A stretch of DNA of 64,000 nucleotides, from assembly GCA_902794535.1 (NCBI GenBank), contig CADBHQ010000015.1:103797-167796 (forward strand), written 5' to 3'. Position 1 is the first letter of the stretch. Every line of letters begins with the position of its first letter. The position numbers and the translations under genes were made by a program. Of this stretch, positions 52,895-62,300 are shown one piece after another. Below the pieces are notes generated by a model that was not told the DNA's origin, made no database searches, and saw only the letters and a program-made list of their open reading frames with translations. Origin of the DNA: Fibrobacter succinogenes. GTDB taxonomy: Bacteria; Fibrobacterota; Fibrobacteria; Fibrobacterales; Fibrobacteraceae.

Positions 52895-52961
52895 ACGGGC
52901 CCAAATGTAGAAAACCGCCAAAACCTAGGCAAGATGGGGATTAATTTCTATATTTACGCCC

Positions 52962-54353
52962 ATGTTACGTTCTAGGTACGAAGCGTTTGACTTCGTGGAA
53001 AAGAAGGCCGAAGTCAAGAAAAAGTCGGGCAACCCGATTTTGATGATTGTATCCGGCTACCTCGCGCTGGTTTCTTTGGGAGCACTCCTGTTGTCGCTCC
53101 CGTTTGCGCAGCGTGAACCGGTCGGTGTTCTTGACGCCTTCTTCACGGCCATGTCTGCCGTGTGCGTTACGGGTCTTTCTACCATCGATATCAGTGCAAG
53201 CTTTACCACTTTTGGCAACTGGGTTCTAGTCATTCTCATGCAGGCGGGCGGTCTTGGAATCATGACGATTTCTACCGTGATTATCTTGCTTGCCGGCATG
53301 CACCCGGGATTCAACCACCAGTCGGCCCTCCTCGCGAACTACACGCAGGAAGGTAACGTCGACGCTGGCCGAATCCTGAAAGCCGTGCTCCCCTTTACCT
53401 TCTTGCTCGAAGCCATTGGCGCTGTGGTGTACTTTACGCAATTTAGCGACATGGAGCTCTACGACCGCCTTTTCTGCAGTCTGTTCCAGGCGGTAAGCTC
53501 GTTCTGCAACGTGGGATTTACCCTGTTCCCGGATTCACTTGAACGGTTCCAGCTGAACCCGCTCATGAACATTACCACCTGCGTGCTCGCGCTGGCCGGC
53601 GGCTTCGGCTTCTTGGCCATTACCGAAATCCGCTACCTGTTCGACTTTAAAAAGCGCGCTATCCGCAAGGTTTCGCTCCATACCCACATTGCCACAGGCT
53701 TTACCCTGATTATCGTTCTCGTGAGCATTCTCTTCTTTATGTTCAGCGAATGGAGCAACACCTTCGAGGGCCTGAACTTCGGCCAAAAGCTGGAAACGAG
53801 CGCCTTCATGGCATTCACCAGCCGTACCGCTGGCCTGAACTCCGTAAACGTGCCCGGCCTGAGCGTGGGCTCGCTGTTCTTCTTTGTGATTATCATGCTG
53901 ATCGGTGCAAACCCGGGTAGCTGCGGTGGTGGTATCAAGACGACAACGACCGCCGTGATCTTCCTGCTCGGATTCAACCGCCTGCTCGGCCGCAACAAGA
54001 CCCAGATTCTTGGCCGTACCATCCCCGAAACCACGGTCGATAAGGCCGTGCGAATCTTCGTGGTGGCTATCGTGGTTGTGGTGGTGGCAACCCTCGTGTT
54101 GCTCGAAACCGAGGCCGCCGGCAATTCCATTGAGCAAGTTTCGTTCCTCAAGGTATTCTTCGAAGTGGCTAGCGCCTACAGCACCTGCGGTCTTTCCATG
54201 GGGCTCACCCCGGATCTTTCGATTCCTGGCCGAATTGTAATCTGTACAGTGATGTTTGTCGGCCGCATGGGTCCGCTGTTCCTGATTTCTGCAGTGGCTA
54301 AAAAGCAGGAGCAGGGCATGTGGTACGCCGAAGAAGACATCATGGTGGGCTAA
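52962..54353 (+). CDS. ktrB: Potassium uptake channel subunit KtrB
   Basis: A 463-residue K+ translocating membrane subunit with four pore repeats. The selectivity-filter regions are visible as TAMSAVCVTGLST, AVSSFCNVGFT, FTSRTAGLNSV and ASAYSTCGLSMG, each with the conserved Gly. About eight membrane helices plus pore helices. It is followed 29 bases later by ktrA, so the two form the usual KtrAB system. Na+-coupled K+ uptake is established for the family; salt or K+ limitation likely matters. Confidence 0.93.
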   Translation: MLRSRYEAFDFVEKKAEVKKKSGNPILMIVSGYLALVSLGALLLSLPFAQREPVGVLDAFFTAMSAVCVTGLSTIDISASFTTFGNWVLVILMQAGGLGIMTISTVIILLAGMHPGFNHQSALLANYTQEGNVDAGRILKAVLPFTFLLEAIGAVVYFTQFSDMELYDRLFCSLFQAVSSFCNVGFTLFPDSLERFQLNPLMNITTCVLALAGGFGFLAITEIRYLFDFKKRAIRKVSLHTHIATGFTLIIVLVSILFFMFSEWSNTFEGLNFGQKLETSAFMAFTSRTAGLNSVNVPGLSVGSLFFFVIIMLIGANPGSCGGGIKTTTTAVIFLLGFNRLLGRNKTQILGRTIPETTVDKAVRIFVVAIVVVVVATLVLLETEAAGNSIEQVSFLKVFFEVASAYSTCGLSMGLTPDLSIPGRIVICTVMFVGRMGPLFLISAVAKKQEQGMWYAEEDIMVG

Positions 54354-54382
54354 TGGCTCCCCGCTTTTACTAAATTAGGGCC

Positions 54383-55039
54383 ATGGCTTCTAAACAATTC
54401 GTAGTAATCGGACTTGGAAACACGGGCTACTTTTTGGCCCGTCATTTGACCGCACTCGGACACGATGTGATGGTCGTAGACCCGAGTCCCGAAAAGATCC
54501 AGGATATTTCGAACCAGGTCGCCCAGGCAGTCGTTGCCGACGGCACCCGTAAAAAGCAGCTCCAGTCGCTCCCGCTTTCTAAGGTGGACAGCGTTATCTG
54601 CTGCATTGGTGAAGACCTGCAGGCATCGCTTTTGACGGTCCTGAACCTCAAGGAACTGGGCGTCAAGCACATTATCGCGAAGTCCAGTAGCCCGGCCCAC
54701 ACGATTATCCTCGAAAAGCTCGGGGTGGCAGATATCTTCCACCCCGAACGCGATATGGCCATTTCGCTGGCCGAAAGGCTCAACCGCCCGAACATGCTCG
54801 ACTACCTGCCGTTCATGGAAGGCTTCTCGATTGTGGAAATCGCCTGCCCCGACGCATTCCTCGGCAAGACCCTCAAGGACCTGTCGCTTACCCACAAGTA
54901 CGGCATCCAGGTGATCGCCATTCGCGACCCGCTGGAACGCACCCCCAAGATCGGTAACATTGCCGACTACGTACTCAAGGAAAACGATGTGCTGTTCGTG
55001 ATTGGCCCGAACGAGGCTCTGGACAAGCTCAAGACCTAG
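54383..55039 (+). CDS. ktrA: Potassium uptake regulator KtrA
   Basis: A 218-residue cytoplasmic RCK-domain protein that gates KtrB in response to nucleotides. The Rossmann dinucleotide motif FVVIGLGNTGYFLARHL opens the protein, with acidic VVDPSPEK ending strand two; the C-terminal TrkA-C domain starts near residue 135 (VEIACPDAFLGKTLKDL). Length is typical. Ends at its own terminator, so KtrB-KtrA form a two-gene unit. Confidence 0.93.
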   Translation: MASKQFVVIGLGNTGYFLARHLTALGHDVMVVDPSPEKIQDISNQVAQAVVADGTRKKQLQSLPLSKVDSVICCIGEDLQASLLTVLNLKELGVKHIIAKSSSPAHTIILEKLGVADIFHPERDMAISLAERLNRPNMLDYLPFMEGFSIVEIACPDAFLGKTLKDLSLTHKYGIQVIAIRDPLERTPKIGNIADYVLKENDVLFVIGPNEALDKLKT

Positions 55040-55073
55040 CCAAAACGGGCTGGCCCCGAAGGCCAAATATGAC

Positions 55074-55102
55074 AAAAGCCGGCGAAGTTCGTCGGCTTTT
55101 AA
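55074..55102. terminator. Terminator after ktrA
   Basis: AAAAGCCG and CGGCTTTT pair, with an inner CGAA/TTCG stem. It lies 34 bases past the ktrA stop and may also serve the convergent gene ending at 55129. Confidence 0.82.
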
Positions 55103-55128
55103 ACTTTTCAATCCGTATTACAGATAAA

Positions 55129-55716
55129 CTAGAATACCGGTTTTGTAGAGGCAGCACGTTCCGAGGAACGGCTCGACCCCGAACGCTTTTCGGTTGCAAG
55201 CTTGCGGTGCGTTACGGCACCCACTGCAAAATAGCGGCCTTCCTTCTGCACCAGTCCGGTGTAAATGTTGAGCACCTTCTGCGAGAACCACTGCTGGTAC
55301 AGGTTCAAAATGCTTTCCTTCAGGGCCGAAGTTTCGTCGATAGCCGGGTTGCCCGAGGGCTTGCCGTACTTGAGTGTAAACTGTTCGGACATATAGGCAA
55401 CAGCTTCAAAAGACTTATTCAAACGGGCGCGTTCGACACGGCCGGTACGAATTTCAAAAGAGTAGAACTTGTCGTTCTTGTTAAAAATAAAGTCAACCTG
55501 GACCGGCAGTTCACCGAACATAAATACCGGAATGACGACACGTTCGCCTTCGCCACTTTGACCATACGGCTCGTACCCGAGCTTCATCACCTCTTCGATA
55601 ACGGTCTCACGGGTGGCACCAAAGGGAATACCCGCAAAGTCATTATAACGCTGGGCGGCCGCTTCCAGAGAAAGCAGCAGGGTCAAAATCGTTATAATAA
55701 ATCCAAAGTGTTTCAC
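55129..55716 (-). CDS. Secreted protein of unknown function
   Basis: A 195-residue protein with a signal peptide (MKHFGFIITILTLLLS, cut near AAAQ) and no lipobox. The mature part begins with FAGIPFGATRETVIEEV, a pattern seen in several uncharacterised periplasmic proteins that start with a 'G(I/V)xFG' strand-helix unit, and ends in a low-complexity Ser/Arg tail (KRSGSSRSSERAAS). No known family is assigned. It ends facing ktrA and is divergent from aroC. Confidence 0.75.
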   Translation of the reverse strand: MKHFGFIITILTLLLSLEAAAQRYNDFAGIPFGATRETVIEEVMKLGYEPYGQSGEGERVVIPVFMFGELPVQVDFIFNKNDKFYSFEIRTGRVERARLNKSFEAVAYMSEQFTLKYGKPSGNPAIDETSALKESILNLYQQWFSQKVLNIYTGLVQKEGRYFAVGAVTHRKLATEKRSGSSRSSERAASTKPVF

Positions 55717-55821
55717 AGGATTCTCCTAGAATCTTTGTAAAAGATAGTAAACTTTGCCATGTTGGTAAGTCCTTATCTGATATTTTCTTAGAAAAAACGC
55801 CGATTATCTATATTTTGACTC

Positions 55822-56904
55822 ATGGCAAGCACTTTTGGCAAAATTTTTAGCGTTACAACCTGGGGCGAATCCCATGGTCCGGCAGTCGGTTCGGTCCTGG
55901 ATGGCTGCCCCGCAGGCCTCGAAATCTCCGAAAATGAAATCCAGGCGGAACTCAACCGCCGCCGCCCCGGGCAGGGCAAAATGACCACCGCCCGCGACGA
56001 AAAGGACCAGGTTAAGATCCTTTCGGGCGTTTTCGAAGGCAAAACCACTGGAACCCCGATTTCTTTCGCCGTCTTTAACGAAGACCAGCGCAGCCACGAC
56101 TACGCCGAAATCCAGAAATGGTACCGCCCGGGTCATGCCGACCTGTGCTACGACCTCAAGTACGGGTTCAGGGACTACCGCGGCGGTGGACGCAGCTCTG
56201 CCCGCGAAACCATCGGACGCGTTGCCGCAGGTGCGGTCGCCAAGAAGCTCTTGAAGCAGGTCAACAACACCGAAATCATCGCCTGGGTGAATTCCATTGG
56301 CGAAGTCGATTGCGGTCCCCTAGACCTGAACAAACTCACTCTCGAACAGATTGAAGCCTCGCCCGTACGTTGCCCCGACCTGGATGCAAGCGCCAAGATG
56401 GAACAAGCCGTGCTCGACGCCCGCGCAAACGGCGACAGCATTGGCGGCACCGTATGCCTCTTGGTAAAGAATCCGCCGGTGGCGCTGGGCGAACCGGTGT
56501 TCGACCGCCTGGACGCGTTGCTCGCCCAGGCAATGCTGTCGATTCCCGCCTGCAAGGGTTTTGAAATCGGAAGCGGTTTCGCCTCGGCACGCATGCACGG
56601 CAGCAAGCACAACGACGAACTTTACTTTGATGGCCACGCCTACCACACCCGCACCAACAATGCGGGCGGTTCCCTCGGCGGAATCAGCAACGGCGAACCC
56701 ATTTACTGCCGTATGGCATTCAAACCCACCGCCACAATCTCGCTGGAACAAAAGACTGCTGGCCGCGGTGGCGAAAACGGAACGCTTGCCGCCCGCGGTC
56801 GCCACGACCCGTGCGTTGCAGTCCGTGCGCCGGTGATTGTCGAAAGCATGGCTGCCCTCGTGCTCGCAGACTTGTTCTTGCTGCAAAAGAGAAATTGTTT
56901 GTAG
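55822..56904 (+). CDS. aroC: Chorismate synthase
   Basis: Last step of the shikimate pathway: EPSP to chorismate using reduced FMN, in the cytoplasm. The 360-residue length is typical. Motifs: TTWGESHGPAVGSVLDGCPA at the N-terminus, RRRPGQGKMTTARDE, YRGGGRSSARET, GDSIGGTV, and NNAGGSLGGISNGEPI with RHDPCVAVRA near the end. No other aro gene is adjacent. lpxK follows 39 bases later with a short repeat between. Confidence 0.96.
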   Translation: MASTFGKIFSVTTWGESHGPAVGSVLDGCPAGLEISENEIQAELNRRRPGQGKMTTARDEKDQVKILSGVFEGKTTGTPISFAVFNEDQRSHDYAEIQKWYRPGHADLCYDLKYGFRDYRGGGRSSARETIGRVAAGAVAKKLLKQVNNTEIIAWVNSIGEVDCGPLDLNKLTLEQIEASPVRCPDLDASAKMEQAVLDARANGDSIGGTVCLLVKNPPVALGEPVFDRLDALLAQAMLSIPACKGFEIGSGFASARMHGSKHNDELYFDGHAYHTRTNNAGGSLGGISNGEPIYCRMAFKPTATISLEQKTAGRGGENGTLAARGRHDPCVAVRAPVIVESMAALVLADLFLLQKRNCL

Positions 56905-56932
56905 TAGACAGTAGACGGTAGGAAGTAGACAG
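56901..56932. repeat. Short tandem-like repeat, GTAGACAGTAGAC type
   Basis: Between aroC and lpxK the bases AGTAGACAGTAGACGGTAGG then AAGTAGACAG repeat an AGTAGAC core three times. This type of small intergenic element resembles interspersed repeats in other genomes; its role is unknown. Confidence 0.55.
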
Positions 56933-56943
56933 CGGTTAGGAAC

Positions 56944-57816
56944 GTGTTTCTCCATTTTCTAGCTCTCTGCTATCGTGCCGCGTACCTGTTGCATCATGCG
57001 CTCTGCCTTAGGCCGGGCACGCCTCTTCAGCATTCTAAACTGATTGTCGTCGGGAGCTTTCGCACCGGTGGTGCAGGTAAGACGCCTTTCTGCATCTGGC
57101 TTTGCAATCACCTGACCGCCCAAGGCAAGGCGGTGGCACTCCTCGCCCACGAATACGCCTTCGACGAAGTTGCCATGCTCCGTCAAAAATTTGCAAACAA
57201 CGCGTGCATCCAAGTTTTCGCAACCCGCAACCGCTACCGCTTGGCACATGAGCTCGACCGTTCGCAAAAGTTCGATTGCATCGTCTGCGACGACGGATTC
57301 GAAGACAGCCGTTTGGTCGGAGCCATCACCATACTCTTGCTGTGGGAACCCCTACCCACAAAGATTTCGGATCTCTGGCCCTGCGGTAAAATGCGCAGCC
57401 TTGCGAAAGACCACGACCTAGATTCTCCTATGGTCCGCATACTAAGGTGTGACGACGGAAATTCGGCCGTAAAATTTGTTGTAGATAAAGTATTGCACTA
57501 CGCCACCGGCGAAAAAATCAACCACAAAAAAGCAAACGTAGCATGCGGTCTCGGCAACCCTGAACGTTTCTGCAAAGACCTTCAAAATTCCGGAATCGAA
57601 ATCGAGCGCAAGTTCTTCTTTAAAGATCACAGCAAATCGTTTGCCGCCCAATTCGAACAAATCCTTCAAAAGAACCCACAAGACGCTTTTGTGATTTCTG
57701 AAAAAGACGCCGCTAGGCTCCCCGCCGAATTTATTCAAAAAAATGTAAATTCGCTAATTTTCGTTGCATCGCAGACAACAGAAATTTCTCCCGAAGCCAC
57801 CCAAATTCTGCTCTAA
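56944..57816 (+). CDS. lpxK: Tetraacyldisaccharide 4'-kinase LpxK
   Basis: Phosphorylates the lipid A disaccharide at the 4' position at the inner membrane. The P-loop is GSFRTGGAGKTPF, and further motifs are LLAHEYAFDE (where most relatives read SRGYG) and CDDGFEDSRL (usual DDGxQ). The length, 290 residues, is somewhat below the common 310-350. Translation begins at a GTG at 56944 with AGG close upstream. One hydrophobic N-terminal helix (HFLALCYRAAYLLHH) anchors it. Separate from lpxA, 42 kb away in this window. Confidence 0.88.
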   Translation: MFLHFLALCYRAAYLLHHALCLRPGTPLQHSKLIVVGSFRTGGAGKTPFCIWLCNHLTAQGKAVALLAHEYAFDEVAMLRQKFANNACIQVFATRNRYRLAHELDRSQKFDCIVCDDGFEDSRLVGAITILLLWEPLPTKISDLWPCGKMRSLAKDHDLDSPMVRILRCDDGNSAVKFVVDKVLHYATGEKINHKKANVACGLGNPERFCKDLQNSGIEIERKFFFKDHSKSFAAQFEQILQKNPQDAFVISEKDAARLPAEFIQKNVNSLIFVASQTTEISPEATQILL

Positions 57817-57880
57817 GCCCGTCTACCCCTTTCAAATTTCTTCCCTAGTTTTTATATTTCAGAGAAAGAAGGAAGAAATC

Positions 57881-59344
57881 ATGACGCTCACAAACCGTAT
57901 CCAGAACTTGATGCAAGCTCTTTGTCAGGAATTCCCTGAAAGACAAGATCGACTCCAACTCGGATTCCTCGCAGCCATCAATAACGAATCGTTCTACCTG
58001 TACGGTCGTTCTGGTTCGGGCAAGAACTTCATGGTTAACCGCCTGCTTTCGGCTTTCAAAAAAACGAACGTCCTCAAAATCGACAACCGGCCGCAAAATC
58101 TTCCGGCATCGTTCGACGATTATGACCTCATCTGGTTCAAGGACTTCAATCCGATTGACGACATCACGAAAAACAGTGTGCGGAGCGCCCTGCAAAACAG
58201 GGACAATTCCATGCTCATTCTCAGCAGCGATGTACGCCCCGAGAACGCCATGGGCCGCGCCGACATCGCAGACGATATTACGCTCACGATTTACATGCCC
58301 GACAATCTTTCTTCAGATTCCTTGTGCATGCTTCTGCAGAACCATAGCCTGAATAGCAGCTTCAAGGTTCCCGAAGAATACACTATTTCCGAAGAAGAAA
58401 AAAAGCAATGGGGCGAAGAAATCAAGAAAGTCGTTTTGTCTCCGGACACCATGACTATTATCGGAAAGCTTTCCGAACTTTGCATTGAAAACGCTATTTA
58501 CGTTCCCATAAGCAAGTGGCTCTCGCTTGCAAACATTGTCCGCACTATCGCCTTCTTTAACGGACGCAAGGAAACCACCTTCTCCGACGCCTTGTTCCTT
58601 GGCACATCGATTTGGGGCAGATCCACTTCGAACAGTGTCATCATGGACAACTTCAACAGCATTGTCAAATCGGTCTTGTTCAAAGACCTCGCTGGCGTTG
58701 TCGAAAAAGCTTACGATGCAGACACCCTTTACCGCAGAGTAAAGTCCATGCTGCACAGCTCTAACAATTTGTACGAAACCAAGGAATTCAACGGCGAACA
58801 ATGCATTTGCTACCGCATCACAGTCGCAGGCGAACAGACCCCGCTGTATGTACCGTTGCAATACGTTGAAACCAACGAAGATTTCAACCCGTACAATGAA
58901 CTTCGCAGAGTCGAAAAACACGTGCGTTGCAATTACCACGGAACTTCAAGCTGCACCATTTCTATCGACTCCGCCATCAAGGGCGTGGGCCTTCGCAACA
59001 ACAATTCTAGAAACGGCAACAGCATTCCGGAAAAGTTCGAAGACTTCGCAACGCTCCCGACTTACATTCTTCGCGAAAACGACCCCGAAGTTGCCAAGAA
59101 AAAGCGCGCTAATCTTGAAGCTTGCCAGAAAGAGGCTCAATCTCAAATGGAACAGCAGGCAAAGATTCTGCGCTCGCTGCGCGATCTTTACCAGTCAAAC
59201 AAGACTTACCGTAACGACTTGTTCTGCAATCTCGAGATTTTCGATAAGTTCCAGACTGAACTGAGCGAAACATTCAACAAAATCAATGGCGTTGCGACTA
59301 AGCTCAAGGAAACCCTCGAGCTATTCAACGCCCCGACCAAGTAA
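57881..59344 (+). CDS. MoxR/RavA-like AAA+ ATPase, divergent
   Basis: A 487-residue cytoplasmic protein starting at 57881 behind AGAAGGAAG. Walker A is GRSGSGKN at 42-49. The N-terminus (RIQNLMQALCQEFPERQDRL, LGFLAAINNESFYLYG) matches RavA-type MoxR ATPases, which act as chaperones together with a VWA-domain protein. The Walker B region is YDLIWFKD at 81-88, where relatives have FLDE, and the loop between Walker A and B is about 25 residues shorter than in RavA. The C-terminal ~70 residues form a coiled coil. No VWA gene is adjacent. ATP hydrolysis may be reduced (inference). Confidence 0.75.
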   Translation: MTLTNRIQNLMQALCQEFPERQDRLQLGFLAAINNESFYLYGRSGSGKNFMVNRLLSAFKKTNVLKIDNRPQNLPASFDDYDLIWFKDFNPIDDITKNSVRSALQNRDNSMLILSSDVRPENAMGRADIADDITLTIYMPDNLSSDSLCMLLQNHSLNSSFKVPEEYTISEEEKKQWGEEIKKVVLSPDTMTIIGKLSELCIENAIYVPISKWLSLANIVRTIAFFNGRKETTFSDALFLGTSIWGRSTSNSVIMDNFNSIVKSVLFKDLAGVVEKAYDADTLYRRVKSMLHSSNNLYETKEFNGEQCICYRITVAGEQTPLYVPLQYVETNEDFNPYNELRRVEKHVRCNYHGTSSCTISIDSAIKGVGLRNNNSRNGNSIPEKFEDFATLPTYILRENDPEVAKKKRANLEACQKEAQSQMEQQAKILRSLRDLYQSNKTYRNDLFCNLEIFDKFQTELSETFNKINGVATKLKETLELFNAPTK

Positions 59345-59351
59345 TTAAGGC

Positions 59352-62300
59352 TTACTTTTTGCTGCGGCGGATACCGATTGTAAAGGTATCATCGCTGCTG
59401 CCAGCCTTTTCCTTGCCGTTCTTGATTTTCACCTTCATCTTCGCAATATAGGCACCCGTGCCAACGACGCGGCCCTTATCGCTACGGGCATTCCATTCAA
59501 AGAACAGGTTGCCAGGATTGTCGTAGCAATTCGACTTTTCTGGGGATTCAGCATTGTAGAACACCTTCGCATCGTTACAGGCAACAGTTCCCGTAACCTT
59601 GCTTACGAAATTGCCCAAATGCGAGAAGTAATAGTTTTCCCAGTTAATCTTGATGAGAGCAAGAGCGGAATCCCTGTTCGCATCGCTCGGCAAATTCATA
59701 ATGGCCGATGTCGCAAGTTCACCGAGATTAAAGTTCAGCAATAATCCAGGTTTACCAATGCTGTCGATAATTTCCTTGACACCCTTATTCGACGGCACCA
59801 CCACGGGCACAATCGGATCCTTATAAGGCCATTTCTCGACATCGCCCGAAATAGTCACTACACCAGGAGCCTTAATTTCGGTACGCTGTTCACCCACAAT
59901 GCGAACCTTCGGATTGTTCGCATGAGCCGCATTGCCGCTACGATCCTTGAGTTCACCAGGCATCAGCTTTACATAATCACCCACTTCAGGAAGCGTTGTC
60001 TGCGCCGTACGATGGAAGTACAAATTATACACATTTCCCTGTGAATTCTTGATATACGTCGAAATAGTTAGCGAATCCATAAAGTTCACAGAATCACGAT
60101 AGAACACAAAAGCCGTCTTTGCATCAAATGTTTTATCGTCGGTGCCTTCGCTCAAATTAATCGTCACAACGCTAATGTCCTCTGACTTCGGCTCAATCGT
60201 GGCACTCAAAATAATGGGAGCCACATGGTCTTCAATCGAGGTGTTCATTGAAAGCTTGACTTCTTCGAAAGAGTCGTCGTCAGTGTACGTGTAATGGTAC
60301 AAAAGCGAGCCCGAATAAATCTGGTCAGATACACCCGTGAACACATCTTCACGAAGTCCATCAGGATTAAACAGGGTGATTATAGATTCCTGTTCTACAA
60401 GCGGCCAAATATTATCTTGTCCCGCAGTCGTGTGGAACTGAGTCCCGCCAAATGCCCACGAAATCGTATCGGGTACAACCTTGTCAAACGCCTTGCTAAA
60501 CGGAATCGAAAGACTATCCGGAATGCCATCGCCATTCACATCAAACATAGATGCCTTCATTGCAAACGGCACCGGAGGTTCCTTGAAGTGAATGTCAGTC
60601 CAATGAATCCTATTTGCAACGCCCTCGCCTTCAATCGTAAAGAAGGCATTGACCGTAGCAGAATCACCCACCACATAGAAACTTGCATATCCCGTAGAAT
60701 CGGTCGTAATCGTTGTAACGCGCTGGTTGTTCGCATCCAGGAAACTAAGCGGATATTTCGTTTTCACGTTCAAGGTCGCGACACAGTTGACATTCGAACT
60801 GGCCAACATTTCACCGCACGGCGTCGTTCCGTACAGCAGCACAATCTTAAGCGGCACTGTATCGGGGTAAGTCACATGCGCAAGCAACGTATCATTCTTG
60901 CCGTCGTCAAGTCCAAGCAAAGTTCCACGAAGCGTATAGCCCTTCGGATCGAACACCAACGAATCGGTCACATGGAACACATCCACAAACGCAATGTCCG
61001 GAAGCGGATATTCTGGCACCGTAAACGGAATCATCTGATACTGGCTCTGGTCAGCAGCCAAGTAGCAAATCAGCACATACTGGCCCGGGCTAAGCGTACG
61101 CGAATTCACAAAGGCCGAAGTATCAATTGAGAAACCAGCCATGTTTTCGCTAATGAAAATACCGCCGTAATTTAGGCCCGGTTCAAGCAGCACGCCATCG
61201 GCAGGGAGTCCACCGCCCACCAGTCGGAATACGGACTGCGCGTACGTCGTATCGATTTTCGAAACGCTCGACACATCGCAACTTAAAGATTCATCGACCA
61301 GCAACTGCAAAAGTTCGTACTCGATAATTCCCTTCGAATTTTTCTTTTCGACCGGGAAATATGTCTTTTGCGTCTGCAAATTAATCGAGGTACGCATCTT
61401 GAAATTCGAACCGGTAGCATTACGTTCCGAGAAGAAAATCTGGAACGGATATTCCTTGCCCTCGGTCAGTCCGAGCGTATCGAGGTCCACAGCACCTTCG
61501 ACAGGGCTATGGCAACCGCCAATGTCTACGACCAAACGGTTATTGATAAACACCCACACATCGTCGTCACCGCGGAATTCAAAATACTGACCGCGAACGT
61601 ACTTGAACTGAGCATTGATTTTCATCGAAAAACTGTAATTGTGCTTGCAGCCCGAAATATCCCAGTCGAATTTCGGGTTCTTAATCGTCTTGGCCGAATC
61701 CAGATATTCAAAATCATCAATCGGGTAGAATCCCGGATTCACAGGGTCGTTACAACCGTTCGGAGATTCCGTCACGTCGGCCAGCCAGAATCCTTCGGCA
61801 TCAAGCACCAAGTCAATGTCGCGGCAAGTCGCATTCGTGTATTCGCGGCCCGTCGCAGGATCAGTTGCGAGCACCTCGGGAATAAACCACTTGTCAATCT
61901 CACGCCCTGCCGAGCACTGTTCCCACGGGAACGCGAGCGAATCTACGCGCAACGGCAACCCAAGTTCACTCAAGGTGTCTTGCACCATGCCAAGCACGTG
62001 CCCGCCACAGGTCTTGTATTCGGTATCGCCACGTACAACTGTCGTAAATTCATTTCCGTTATAGATATTACCGAAGTCGACATCAATCGCATCACTATAC
62101 GATTCTCCGGCCCAGTCCAAAATCATCGCCGAAATCTTCATGGTCGGGCAAATACCCAAACGACCCGGGAATGTCTCGCTGAACTTAGGCGCACTGCTCG
62201 AAAGCGGATACGGGTAAACCCACACCGTGTCATAAAGCGCCACCATAGAATCAAGCGCAATCGGAGTACCAGCTTCCTTGCCTTCGCCCATCAGGCCCTC

